Program-made: the position numbers and the translations under genes
Source: Chloroflexota bacterium
GTDB taxonomy: Bacteria > Chloroflexota > Dehalococcoidia > Lucifugimonadales > UBA3495
Length of the DNA: 64,000 nt
Assembly: GCA_022573285.1 (NCBI GenBank)
Contig: JACZUF010000001.1
Location: 109,044 to 173,043 of the forward strand
Direction: 5' to 3'
In this document: one piece after another, positions 1-7,957 of the stretch
Layout: every line of letters starts with the position of its first letter
How positions within the stretch are numbered: position 1 is the first letter of the stretch
The notes under the pieces: generated by a model
The model's database searches: none
The model's input: the letters and a program-made list of their open reading frames with translations, nothing else
Told to the model about the DNA's origin: nothing

Positions 1-427
1 CGCCGCTGGGACGGCGCATCATCGACCCCATGACCATCGCCCCGGCGCTGGAGCCCGCTAGTACCGCGCCCCCTGCCATCGACGCCAAAATGGCCGCCAA
101 GAATCGGGATTCCCGAACCGTCTCCAGCAGGTGATCGGGGTTGCCGCCGGTGAAATAGACCACGTCGGCCAGGGTAGCCGCGGAAAAGAATTCCGGGTCC
201 TCGGCGTGGCTCCGCTCCAACAGCATCAGCATGCTGGAGTCTCCGCCCAGGTCGCCGAAGTGGGTTGCGCCGTCGTTGGCGGCCTTGGCTGGTCCGGTGA
301 CCGCGGCGGTCGGGACCACCACGACTTTGGCCGGGCTCTTGCCCGACGCCCGCATGATCTCCCGGTCCATCCCTTCACAGCCGGGCCGGAACTCCTCGCC
401 GCCAACCAGGGCTATCTGTCCGGACAT
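1..427 (-). CDS. Peptidase S51-like (cyanophycinase/dipeptidase E family) protein, 3' part cut by window edge
   Basis: The minus strand is open from an ATG at 427 to the window edge, giving 142 residues without a stop. The protein has the layout of peptidase family S51: a GG..F.PGCEGMD start, the segment VYFTGGNPDHLLET around residues 90-103, and AGSSAGAM with the presumed nucleophile Ser128 in a strand-nucleophile elbow. Family members are serine hydrolases that cleave Asp-containing dipeptides or cyanophycin; the actual substrate here is unknown. It lies 63 bases downstream of mgtE on the same strand, separated by a small tandem repeat. The C-terminal part is missing from the window, so completeness cannot be judged. 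Confidence 0.75.
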   Translation of the reverse strand, partial: MSGQIALVGGEEFRPGCEGMDREIMRASGKSPAKVVVVPTAAVTGPAKAANDGATHFGDLGGDSSMLMLLERSHAEDPEFFSAATLADVVYFTGGNPDHLLETVRESRFLAAILASMAGGAVLAGSSAGAMVMGSMMRRPSG

Positions 428-444
428 ATTTCCCCCATCTTGCC

Positions 445-483
445 GTTTTCCGGATTTTCGTTTTCCGGATTTTCGTTTTCCGG
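445..483. repeat. 15-bp tandem repeat, about 2.6 copies
   Basis: The unit GTTTTCCGGATTTTC occurs at 445-459 and 460-474, followed by a partial copy at 475-483. It fills the short gap between mgtE and the S51 peptidase gene and runs up to the mgtE stop codon region. The core CCGG followed by a run of T and then C resembles the 13-bp tandem unit at 4034-4072. Confidence 0.8.
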
Positions 484-490
484 CCCCGGC

Positions 491-1891
491 TCAGACCAGG
501 TGCTGAACAAAGATCGCCGCCAGGCCCAAGAACAATACGAAGCCGATGACGTCGGTAAAGGTGGTCACGAACACGGCCGAGGACACCGCCGGGTCCATCC
601 GCAGTTGCCGCAAGAGCAGCGGCACTCCGGCCCCGAACATCCCCGCCACCAACATGTTTCCCAGTATGGCCAGACCCAATATCAGGCCCAGCGTGAAGTT
701 GCCCTTCCAGAGGTAGGCCACCACTCCGACCACCACTCCCAAGGCCACCCCGTGGATCGTCCCCAGGGCCAACTCCCTGACCAAGAGCCGTAATCCCAGC
801 CGGCGGGGCAACTCGCCCAGGGCCATGCTCCGCACCACCAGGGTTACTGTCTGGGTGCCGCCGATGCCGCCCTGGCTGGCAACCACCGGCAGGAAGACCG
901 CCAGGGCCACCACCCTAGATATGGTGGACTCGAATAGGCTGACCATCACGGCGGCCAAGAATGCCGTCGCCAGGTTGATGTAAAGCCAGGGCAGCCTGCT
1001 GCGGAGGGAGTTGCTGAGCGGGCCGGCAATTCGTTCGCCGCCCACGCTGGCGATGCGGAACATGTCTTCCGTGGCCTCTTCCGCCACCACGTCCACCAGG
1101 TCCTCGGCCAGGATCACCCCGGTGAACCGGCCCTCGCCGTCCACGACCGGGAGAAAGCTCAGGTTATACCGCTGCATCATCCGGGCGCACTCTTCCTGGT
1201 CTGTCTCGGCGGTAACCGAAGTGAATTCCCGGTGCATGATATCGCCGACCAGAGAACTGGAACGGGCCAGGGCCAAGCGGGTGACGCTCAATGACCCGAC
1301 CAAGCGGTGCTGGTCGTCCACCACCAGCACCGAGTTGATATTCTCGGCGTCGGGGCCCAATAACCGGAGTTGGTCCAGGGCGTTGGGGGTCGTCGTCGAT
1401 TCGGTCACCACCGGGTATTCGGGGGTCATCAGCCCGCCGGCGGTGTCGTCCCGGTACTGGAGAAGGTCCGTCACCTCGGCCGCGTCGGCCATGGCCTGGA
1501 GGGTTTCCTGCTGCTTCTCCTCTGGGATCTGCCGCAGCAGGTCCGCGGCCACGTCGGGGCCGGTTAGGTCAAGTACCTTGGCCAGGTCGGCGGGCTCCCG
1601 GCCGCCGACCATCACGGCGGATTCCTCGGGCTCCAGGTATTCCAGTATCTCGGCCACTATCCAGGGATCCAGGTCCGCCAATAGCGATTGCCGAAGTTCT
1701 CTGGGCAGCCCGTCCAGGACCTCGCCTTGGTCCACCGGGTGCAGTTGGCCAAAGCGGTTCAGCATCTCCGGCCGTTGGCCGGATTCCAGGAGACGCTGCA
1801 TGTCTTGGACCAGTTCCTGGACCACCTCTTCGGGTGGCTGGGACTGGTCTTCGGCGCGGGAGTCGGGCGGTGTCGTCTGGGATTGATTCAT
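491..1891 (-). CDS. mgtE: MgtE-type magnesium transporter
   Basis: This 466-residue protein has the three-part MgtE architecture. An acidic helical N-terminal domain (about residues 25-140) is followed by two CBS domains (about 150-275, starting at GGLMTPEYPVV and IMHREFTSV), then five membrane helices (about 305-466). The last helix carries FTDVIGF, with the Asp that lines the Mg2+ pore in characterised MgtE. The conserved pore-loop stretch usually written P..(A)GGNAGTQ reads PVVASQGGIGGTQ here, so the usual Asn is Ile. MgtE is a homodimeric inner-membrane Mg2+ channel closed by high cytosolic Mg2+ bound at the N/CBS domains. Family length is typical (about 450). The start at 1891 is the first ATG of the frame and gives the full N domain. 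Confidence 0.93.
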   Translation of the reverse strand: MNQSQTTPPDSRAEDQSQPPEEVVQELVQDMQRLLESGQRPEMLNRFGQLHPVDQGEVLDGLPRELRQSLLADLDPWIVAEILEYLEPEESAVMVGGREPADLAKVLDLTGPDVAADLLRQIPEEKQQETLQAMADAAEVTDLLQYRDDTAGGLMTPEYPVVTESTTTPNALDQLRLLGPDAENINSVLVVDDQHRLVGSLSVTRLALARSSSLVGDIMHREFTSVTAETDQEECARMMQRYNLSFLPVVDGEGRFTGVILAEDLVDVVAEEATEDMFRIASVGGERIAGPLSNSLRSRLPWLYINLATAFLAAVMVSLFESTISRVVALAVFLPVVASQGGIGGTQTVTLVVRSMALGELPRRLGLRLLVRELALGTIHGVALGVVVGVVAYLWKGNFTLGLILGLAILGNMLVAGMFGAGVPLLLRQLRMDPAVSSAVFVTTFTDVIGFVLFLGLAAIFVQHLV

Positions 1892-2314
1892 CTTGTTATT
1901 ACTGGGCGCACGCCGGGACGCAGACCGTCAATCGGCCGCAATTGAGATGGTCCGCCGGGTGCAAATCCGTCATCTGCCGGCCACAGGACTCTCGTCTATC
2001 CAGGCCCGGCACGGGAGGAAAATCAGCGTTGCAACAATTGTAACAGGCAGCCAGCCGCCGGAGCATCTGCCTCTCGGAACCGGTGGCCTTGCGCTATCGG
2101 GCGCGGCCCCTTAAGGGGTTTCCACCAGACCGGAGTTGAGCTCCAACCCCGCCCCTGATCCGTGCCTGAAACGGCCATGACTATGATAAAATATGCAGGC
2201 GCCACCCAAGAAATGCGGCCATTGGACGGCCGCCTTTCACTCATTGCCTGCACTCTTTAATAGAGCGCCGGACGCCCAGGGCATCGCAGTTAAGCACGCA
2301 AGGACCTTTCGCCA
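1892..2314. other. Intergenic region between divergent mgtE and argS
   Basis: About 420 bases lie between the mgtE and argS starts. No convincing gene was found; short frames here lack coding character. It must hold promoters for both genes. A 12-bp palindrome (CCCCTTAAGGGG, 2107-2118) and an A/T-rich patch near 2180-2195 that could supply an argS -10 element are visible, but I could not define a full promoter. Confidence 0.5.
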
Positions 2315-3994
2315 ATGCCGGCTCCGTTAATGATCGAACTAATCCAGCAGCTTGTGGCCCAGGCCTTGGAAGCCGCCCGGCAAGAAGGCGTGCTGCAGTT
2401 GGAGACCATGCCCGAGATCCAGGTGGAGCGGCCTGGGAACTCCGACCACGGCGATTTTGCCACCAACCTGCCCCTGCGCCTGGCCCGGGCCACCCGTATC
2501 AGCCCCCTGGAGCTGGCCCAGTCACTGGCCGCCCATATCCCCACCGGCGACGTGATCGAGCGGGTTGAAGCCGCCCCGCCTGGGTTCGTAAATTTCTACC
2601 TGAAGGATTCCTGGCTCCAGCAACAGGTCGATATGGTGCGCCAAGCCGGCAACGAGTTTGGCAACGTCGATACCGGACACGGCCGCCGGATGATGGTGGA
2701 GTTCGTCAGCGTAAACCCCACCGGGCCGGTCCACGTGGGCCATACCAGGGGCGCGGTCTTGGGCAGCGCTCTGGCCAACATCCTGGAGGCGGCCGGATAT
2801 GAGGTCACCCGGGAATACTACGTGAACGACGCCGGCAGTCAGATGCAGGCGTTCTACCGGTCGGTCCTGACCCGCTACAAGGAGCACCTGGGCCGGGAAG
2901 CCGAGATGCCGGACAACGGCTACATGGGCGATTACATCATCGACCTGGCCAAGGAGATCGCGGATTCGGAGGGGCCCCGCTTCCTCGACCAGGATGAAGA
3001 GCAGGCCCTGAAAGAGATCGGCGACATCAGCCGCGCGAAGATGGTGGCCGTTATCAAGGAGGACCTGGCCGGGATCGGAGTGGAGTTCGACAACTGGTTC
3101 AGCGAGCGCACCCTGTACCAAGAGGGGGAGTATGACGACGCATTAAAACTCCTCCGCGAGAAAGGCTACCTGTCGGAGCGGGACAACGCGCTGTGGTTCA
3201 ACTCCACCATGCTCGGCGATGACAAAGACAACGTGGTGGTCCGTTCCTCAGGGGAGCCGACCTACTTCGCTTCGGACATTGCCTATCATTACAACAAGTT
3301 CATCAGCCGGGGTTTTGACGCCGTGGTGGACATCTGGGGCGCCGACCACCAGGGTCACGTTCCCCGGATGAAGTCGGCGGTCCAGGCTTTGGGGATCGAA
3401 CCCGGCCGCCTTACCGTGCTTATCTCCCAGATGGTGACGCTGCGCCGCGGCTCCGAGGTGGTGCGGGCCTCCAAACGCACCGGAGACTTCGTGACGCTGA
3501 AGGAACTGGCCGAAGAGGTGGGCCGGGACGCCTGCCGTTTTTTCTTCCTGACCCGGACTCCGGCGACCCAGATGGAATTCGACTTGGAATTGGCCAAGAA
3601 GGAGTCTTCCGAGAACCCGGTGTATTACGTGCAATACGCCCACGCCCGCAACGCCAGCATCATTAGCCTGGCCCGGGAGCAGAACATCGACTGGAGCAAC
3701 GGCGATGTCAGCCTGTTGACCCACCCCAGCGAACTCGAACTGATTCGCGCCATCCTGCGGCTCCCCGAACTCGTGGCCCAGATGGCCGAAGCTCTGGAGC
3801 CCCACCACCTGCCCCATTACGCCATCGACCTGGCCAACGCTTTCCATACGTTTTACGAGAATTGCCGGGTGGTCTCCTCCAAGGAGGAGGACAATGCCAT
3901 CACCGCCGCACGGCTGAAGTTGGTGGAGTCGGCCCAGATCGTCTTCCGCCGCTCCTTGGAACTGATGGGCATGAGCGCCCCGGACCGCATGTAG
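2315..3994 (+). CDS. argS: Arginyl-tRNA synthetase
   Basis: A 559-residue class I synthetase that charges tRNA-Arg in the cytoplasm. The N-terminal Add-1 domain (about 5-110) is followed by NPTGPVHVGHTRG, with the HIGH-type motif HVGH at residues 140-143. VRASKRTGDFVTL occupies the KMSKS-loop position; the non-canonical loop is normal for this enzyme. A DALR anticodon-binding domain follows from YVQYAHARNASI to the end. ATG 2315 is used as start; ATG 2330 (MIELIQQ) is an alternative that would shorten the protein by five residues. It stands alone, divergent from mgtE. Confidence 0.95.
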   Translation: MPAPLMIELIQQLVAQALEAARQEGVLQLETMPEIQVERPGNSDHGDFATNLPLRLARATRISPLELAQSLAAHIPTGDVIERVEAAPPGFVNFYLKDSWLQQQVDMVRQAGNEFGNVDTGHGRRMMVEFVSVNPTGPVHVGHTRGAVLGSALANILEAAGYEVTREYYVNDAGSQMQAFYRSVLTRYKEHLGREAEMPDNGYMGDYIIDLAKEIADSEGPRFLDQDEEQALKEIGDISRAKMVAVIKEDLAGIGVEFDNWFSERTLYQEGEYDDALKLLREKGYLSERDNALWFNSTMLGDDKDNVVVRSSGEPTYFASDIAYHYNKFISRGFDAVVDIWGADHQGHVPRMKSAVQALGIEPGRLTVLISQMVTLRRGSEVVRASKRTGDFVTLKELAEEVGRDACRFFFLTRTPATQMEFDLELAKKESSENPVYYVQYAHARNASIISLAREQNIDWSNGDVSLLTHPSELELIRAILRLPELVAQMAEALEPHHLPHYAIDLANAFHTFYENCRVVSSKEEDNAITAARLKLVESAQIVFRRSLELMGMSAPDRM

Positions 3995-4033
3995 GCGCCG
4001 TCCCACCCCAATCCTCCCGACCGGCCAAAACGC

Positions 4034-4072
4034 CCGGCTTTTCACCCCGGCTTTTCGCTCCGGTTTTTCTCT
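4034..4072. repeat. 13-bp imperfect tandem repeat, 3 copies
   Basis: Three consecutive 13-base units beginning CCGG(C/T)TTTTC run from 4034, 4047 and 4060, just downstream of argS. Units one and two differ at the last three bases; unit three differs further. The unit resembles the repeat downstream of mgtE (445-483). Confidence 0.7.
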
Positions 4073-4148
4073 ATCGAAAGGACGGGTCTTTCATCGCGGC
4101 AGCGGAATTGCCGTGGTAATACGTTGCCGGCCGGTAGCACCGCCAATC

Positions 4149-4164
4149 ATAAATCATGATTTAT
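4149..4164. promoter_or_regulatory. Perfect 16-bp palindrome upstream of a selenomethyltransferase gene, possible operator
   Basis: ATAAATCATGATTTAT is a perfect palindrome 82 bases before the methyltransferase start at 4246. A possible -35 (TTGCCG, about 4125) stands 17 bases before a TCATAA that overlaps the palindrome, so a bound repressor dimer could block a promoter here. ArsR/SmtB-type repressors often bind A/T-rich palindromes, but no such regulator is encoded in the window; operator function is inference. Confidence 0.45.
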
Positions 4165-4245
4165 TAACGTTATAGAAAAATTAGGATGGTATTTATGGCA
4201 ATCGGCCCGTAAAATCGAAAATATCCAGATCTCGGAGTAGCGGGT

Positions 4246-4992
4246 ATGCAGGTCGACTCGACATTGGCGGACGAACTGCTGGACAAGGTCCGGGAGGCCT
4301 ACTCCAAGGCTGCGGACAGTCCTCGGGACCCCCATCCATTCCCCATCGGATATGACTTCGCCCTGAGTCTGGGATATCCGGAAGACCTCTTGCAAAGTCT
4401 CCCTGAGTCATCCGTGGAACGTTTCACCGGGGTGTCCAACGTGTCGGTCTTCGCCGAGATTCCGGCCGGGTCCACAGTTTTGGATTTTGGCTGCGGAGCG
4501 GGCATGGACTCATTGATCGCGGCGGCGAAGACGGGGCCGGATGGCCGGGTGCACGGAGTTGACTTCAGCCCGTCGATGTTGTGCTACGCGCGCACTGGAG
4601 CCGCAGAGGCTGGCGCGGCCAACGTCGAATTCCAGGAGTCGGAAGGACAGCGGCTCCCCTTCGCCGACGGCATGTTCGACGTTGCCTTGTTGAACGGAAT
4701 CTTCAACCTCAACCCCTACCGTGCCGGTCTCTTCCAGGAACTGGCCCGGGTCATCCGCCCCGGAGGAGTCCTGTACGGCGCGGAGATAGTCCTCCGGGAG
4801 CCGATGGACGAAGAGGAACGGGCCGGCCTCGCCAACTGGTTCTCTTGAGTGGCCGGCGCCAAGGAAGGCGTTGCCTTCCTGGAAGAGTTCCGGGCCGCTG
4901 GGTTCGCCAACGCGGAGATACTTCGGACCAGCAGAAACGCGCGCACCAATAATCCCAAGTCCCTGGCGGCTGATATAATTGCCCAGAGATAA
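4246..4992 (+). CDS. Selenoprotein: ArsM-like SAM-dependent methyltransferase (Sec201 at UGA 4846-4848)
   Basis: The frame opens at ATG 4246 (GGAG eight bases upstream), meets UGA at 4846-4848, and continues in frame for 47 more codons to TAA at 4990-4992, giving 248 residues if UGA is read as selenocysteine. The Rossmann SAM motif is VLDFGCGAGMD (about 78-88) and the post-UGA part reads VAGAKEGVAFLEEFRAAGF. This matches the ArsM-type C-terminus, where a metalloid-binding Cys stands at the UGA position. Against the three ArsM cysteines, this protein has Ser89, Gly151 and Sec201, so arsenite methylation is uncertain. A hairpin follows the UGA. The gene is followed 54 bases later by a homologous selenoprotein gene. 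Alternative: a truncated 200-residue protein, unlikely because the downstream segment is conserved in kind and open. Confidence 0.85.
4862..4880 (+). promoter_or_regulatory. Putative bacterial SECIS hairpin after UGA 4846
   Basis: Arms AGGAAGGC (4862-4869) and GCCTTCCT (4873-4880) form a perfect 8-bp stem with loop GUU. The loop begins 21 bases after the UGA and has G in its first position, as described for bacterial SECIS elements read by SelB. Confidence 0.75.
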
Positions 4993-5046
4993 TAGAGAGA
5001 CCGGCCAGGGATTATCGCAGACAAAACTCCGATTTGGGGGAAAGAA

Positions 5047-5820
5047 ATGGCCACTCAGATTGCGCCCGAAGTAGATATCTTACGCAGAGAGATCCAGGAG
5101 AAATACACCGAGGTAGCAAGTAGTCCCGAGCTGACCTTTCACTTCCACCATGGCTTACCCCTGGCCAAGATTCTGGAGTATCCCGAAGACCTTTTGGCCG
5201 GCCTGCCGCCGGAGGCCGTGGAGTCTTTCGCCGGAGTGGGCAATCCCTTCTCCGTGGGCGAGATCGCTCCCGGCGAAACGGTGCTGGACATCGGCTCGGG
5301 GTGCGGCTTCGATTGCATGATCGCCGGCAGGTTCGTCGGTCCCACCGGCAAAGTGATCGGCGTGGACATGACCGACGCCATGTTGGAACGGTCCCGGAAG
5401 ACCGCCAAAAGCCTGGGGCTCGCCCAGGTCGAATTCAAGAAGGGCTTCGCCGAGGAATTGCCCGTCCCCGACAATTCGGTGGACGTAGTCATCTCCAACG
5501 GCGTGATCAATCTGACTCCCGACAAATATGCGGTGTTCAAAGAGGTTTTCCGGGTCTTGAAGCCCGGCGGACGCCTGCATCTGGCTGACATTGTGGTCTA
5601 CAAACAGGTGCCCGACGAGGCCAAAGAAGACGTGGACCTCTGGACCGCTTGAATCGGCGGCGCTCTCCTGGCAGGAGAGTATCTTGACGCCATACAGAGT
5701 TCCGGCCTGGCCGATGTGGAACTGGTATCCACCAAAGACGTGTTCTTGGGGGCGGGGGGTGAAGAGAGTGCCCACAACTTCGAGACCATGGGCGCCAACA
5801 TCCGGGCCAGAAAGCCGTAA
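5047..5820 (+). CDS. Selenoprotein: ArsM-like SAM-dependent methyltransferase (Sec202 at UGA 5650-5652)
   Basis: ATG 5047 follows GGGGGAAAGAA. The frame reaches UGA at 5650-5652 and continues 55 codons to TAA at 5818-5820, giving 257 residues with Sec202 in the motif DLWTA-U-IGGALL. The N-terminus has a conserved His-rich segment (FHFHHG, residues 31-36), then the SAM motif VLDIGSGCGFDC (79-90), GVDMT (105-109) and the post-motif stretch ISNGVINLTPDK. Compared with characterised ArsM, Cys90 matches the first metalloid-binding Cys, the second is Gly152, and the third is Sec202. The enzyme should transfer a methyl group from SAM to a soft metalloid or thiol-type acceptor; the substrate is not known. 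It is closely related to the gene at 37002 and probably co-transcribed with the one at 4246. Confidence 0.9.
5663..5679 (+). promoter_or_regulatory. Putative bacterial SECIS hairpin after UGA 5650
   Basis: CTCTCCT (5663-5669) pairs perfectly with AGGAGAG (5673-5679) around the loop GGC, which starts 17 bases after the UGA. The same stem occurs in the paralogue at 37618-37634, with one base pair changed from U-A to U-G. Confidence 0.85.
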
Positions 5821-5844
5821 TCAAACAACCGGAATCCTAAACGA

Positions 5845-5876
5845 AAGGGCCTCCAACCGTGGCGGCGGAGGCCCTT
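5845..5876 (+). terminator. Possible terminator after the tandem selenomethyltransferase genes
   Basis: AAGGGCCTCC (5845-5854) pairs perfectly with GGAGGCCCTT (5867-5876) across a 12-base loop, 24 bases after the stop codon. The 3' side has only GTTATGT rather than a clear U-tract, so termination strength is uncertain. Confidence 0.5.
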
Positions 5877-6100
5877 GTTATGTCAATGAGCCGCGGCATC
5901 GTAAACCCAATCGGGTCCCGGTCCAGCTTGAACTGGGTATCTCTTTGGGTTTATGATTGGTCAACCGCCAGGTACTGCTTCAGGTATCCGGCAGCGCAAA
6001 TTTCCCCGTCCGCGATTCGCCCTAAAGAACGGCGCGCCGATTTTCGGCGGCCGTTAAGTATCTCTCTTTTGCGGTAGGTGGACCAGGCATATACGATTAG

Positions 6101-7957
6101 ATGGTAATCCTCATTCGTATCACCAAGATTGCGTGGCAGTTCCGCGCCCGCCTGATCTTTGCTTATCTGAGCTTCATAGCCGCGATCGGCGTCTCCCTGC
6201 TCATACCCCATATATTCGGTGAAGCCATCGACCTCCTGGTCGCCGTCGATGGAGACGGCGTCGTCGGAAAAGCAGTCAGCACCAGCACCCTCGCCTACCT
6301 AGCCCTGGCTCTTCTTGGCGCCAGCTTGTTGCGCGGTTTCCTGGATTTCGCCCGCACCTACTGCACGGACTCTCTGTCCCAGAAGGTCTCTTACGACATC
6401 CGCAACAAGTTCTACGACAAGCTCCAGCACCTGAGTTTCGCCTACCACGACAAGGAACACACCGGTGAGTTGATGTCCAAGGCCACGGCGGACGTCGAGG
6501 CGATCCGGCGGTTCGTCAACATGGGCTTGGTCCGCGCGCTGGAAGTTGTCGTCCGCCTAGTGGCCCTGCTATTGATCTTGAACCTCATGAACTGGCAGCT
6601 AACCCTCATCAGCCTGGCCTTTGTGCCCTTCATCATCATCCGCTCTTCCTTGGTCATGGGAAGGCTCCGGCGGATGTGGCTGCAGGTCCAGCTGCGGATG
6701 GGCGAAGCGGTAACAATCCTTCAGGAGAACCTGGTCGGCATCCACGTGGTGAAGGCCTTTGCCTCCGAGGAATTCGAGAAGAAGAAATTCGCCAAGAAAG
6801 CCCAGGAACTGCGGGAAGAGTACTTCCAGTCGGAGCGGCTGCAGGGCACAAATAGCGCCTGGATGACCTTCTTCTTCACCTCGGGCTTGGGCCTGATTCT
6901 CTGGTACGGGGGATGGGAAGTGATCCGGGGAAACATGTCCCCCGGCGACCTGACCAAATTCATCCTCTACCTGAGCCAGTTGACCTTCCCCATCCGGATG
7001 TCATCCTTCATCATCAACTCCTTCTCCAGGGCCATCACTTCGGGCGGCCGCATCTTCGACGTTCTGGACGCCGAATCTCCGGTGGTGGAGAAACCAAACG
7101 CCAGGGTATTCGAGAGGCCCCAGGGACGCGTGGAATTCGAAAATGTGTCTTTCGCCTACGAGGGGCGGATGCCGGCATTGCAGCACCTCAACATCTCGGC
7201 CGAGCCGGGCCAGATAACCGCCATCCTGGGCGCTCCCGGCAGCGGCAAGAGCACCATCGTCAACCTGCTGCCCCGGTTCTACGACGTTAACGAAGGGCGC
7301 ATCACGATAGATGGCCAGGACATCCGGGAGTTTACATTGGAGTCCCTGCGCCACAACGTGGGGATCGTCCAACAAGATGTTTTTCTGTTCGGCGCCACCA
7401 TCCACGACAACATCGCCTACGGAGTAAAAGACGCCACCCGGGAAGACGTGATCCGCGCCGCCACCGTGGCCCAACTCCACGATCACATCGAGTCACTGCC
7501 CGACGGCTACGACACCTGGGTCGGGGAGCGCGGCGCAACCCTTTCCGGCGGCCAACGCCAACGGCTGTCCATCGCCCGCAGTATCCTGATCGACCCGCCG
7601 GTCCTGATCTTGGACGACTCCACATCCAGCGTCGATGTCCAGACCGAACGTATGATTCACCGGGCAATGGTCAACGTGATGAAGGACCGGACGACCTTCG
7701 TAATTGCCCACCGCCTGAGCACCGTCCGGGAAGCGGACCTGATTGTGGTGTTGAAAGACGGCCAGATCGCGGAGCAGGGGACCCATGAAGAACTCTTGGC
7801 GGCAAACGGCTTCTACCGCGATATCCACGACCTCCAATTGCTGCCTCAAGAGGAGTTGCTGTTGGACGCCTCTCTGACTCCAGAGAGCGGTATTCAGGCC
7901 GACGGCGCCGGTGGCGGCGGGAGGCCACGTCTGGCTTCTGAATTAGGAGACGACTGA
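6101..7957 (+). CDS. ABC exporter half-transporter, degenerate-site subunit
   Basis: A 618-residue fused membrane-ATPase protein with six transmembrane helices (about 15-310) and a C-terminal ATPase. Walker A is GAPGSGKST, the signature is LSGGQRQRLSIARS and the H-loop is IAHRLSTV. Walker B ends LILDDSTS: the catalytic Glu is replaced by Asp. This is the usual state of one subunit in heterodimeric exporters of the TM287/288 or BmrCD type, where one of the two ATP sites is inactive. Its stop codon overlaps the start of the next ABC gene (TGATG), so the two are translationally coupled and should form one heterodimer in the inner membrane. Substrate unknown; drugs or lipids are typical for the family. 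Confidence 0.92.
   Translation: MVILIRITKIAWQFRARLIFAYLSFIAAIGVSLLIPHIFGEAIDLLVAVDGDGVVGKAVSTSTLAYLALALLGASLLRGFLDFARTYCTDSLSQKVSYDIRNKFYDKLQHLSFAYHDKEHTGELMSKATADVEAIRRFVNMGLVRALEVVVRLVALLLILNLMNWQLTLISLAFVPFIIIRSSLVMGRLRRMWLQVQLRMGEAVTILQENLVGIHVVKAFASEEFEKKKFAKKAQELREEYFQSERLQGTNSAWMTFFFTSGLGLILWYGGWEVIRGNMSPGDLTKFILYLSQLTFPIRMSSFIINSFSRAITSGGRIFDVLDAESPVVEKPNARVFERPQGRVEFENVSFAYEGRMPALQHLNISAEPGQITAILGAPGSGKSTIVNLLPRFYDVNEGRITIDGQDIREFTLESLRHNVGIVQQDVFLFGATIHDNIAYGVKDATREDVIRAATVAQLHDHIESLPDGYDTWVGERGATLSGGQRQRLSIARSILIDPPVLILDDSTSSVDVQTERMIHRAMVNVMKDRTTFVIAHRLSTVREADLIVVLKDGQIAEQGTHEELLAANGFYRDIHDLQLLPQEELLLDASLTPESGIQADGAGGGGRPRLASELGDD

Noticed and set aside
131..793. Plus-strand 220-residue frame at the window start
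   Set aside because: It is antisense to the S51 peptidase and mgtE genes and has low-complexity His/Gln-rich translation.
2023..2253. Short frame upstream of argS as a gene
   Set aside because: No ribosome-binding site, no family similarity, atypical composition.
4846..4848. In-frame UGAs as sequencing errors or pseudogenes
   Set aside because: Five independent cases with an intact frame on both sides and at the catalytic Cys position are not explained by random mutation; frameshifts would not leave the frame open.
5650..5652. UGA reassigned to Trp or Gly across the genome
   Set aside because: Several other genes in the window stop at UGA at the normal family length, such as both ABC exporter genes.
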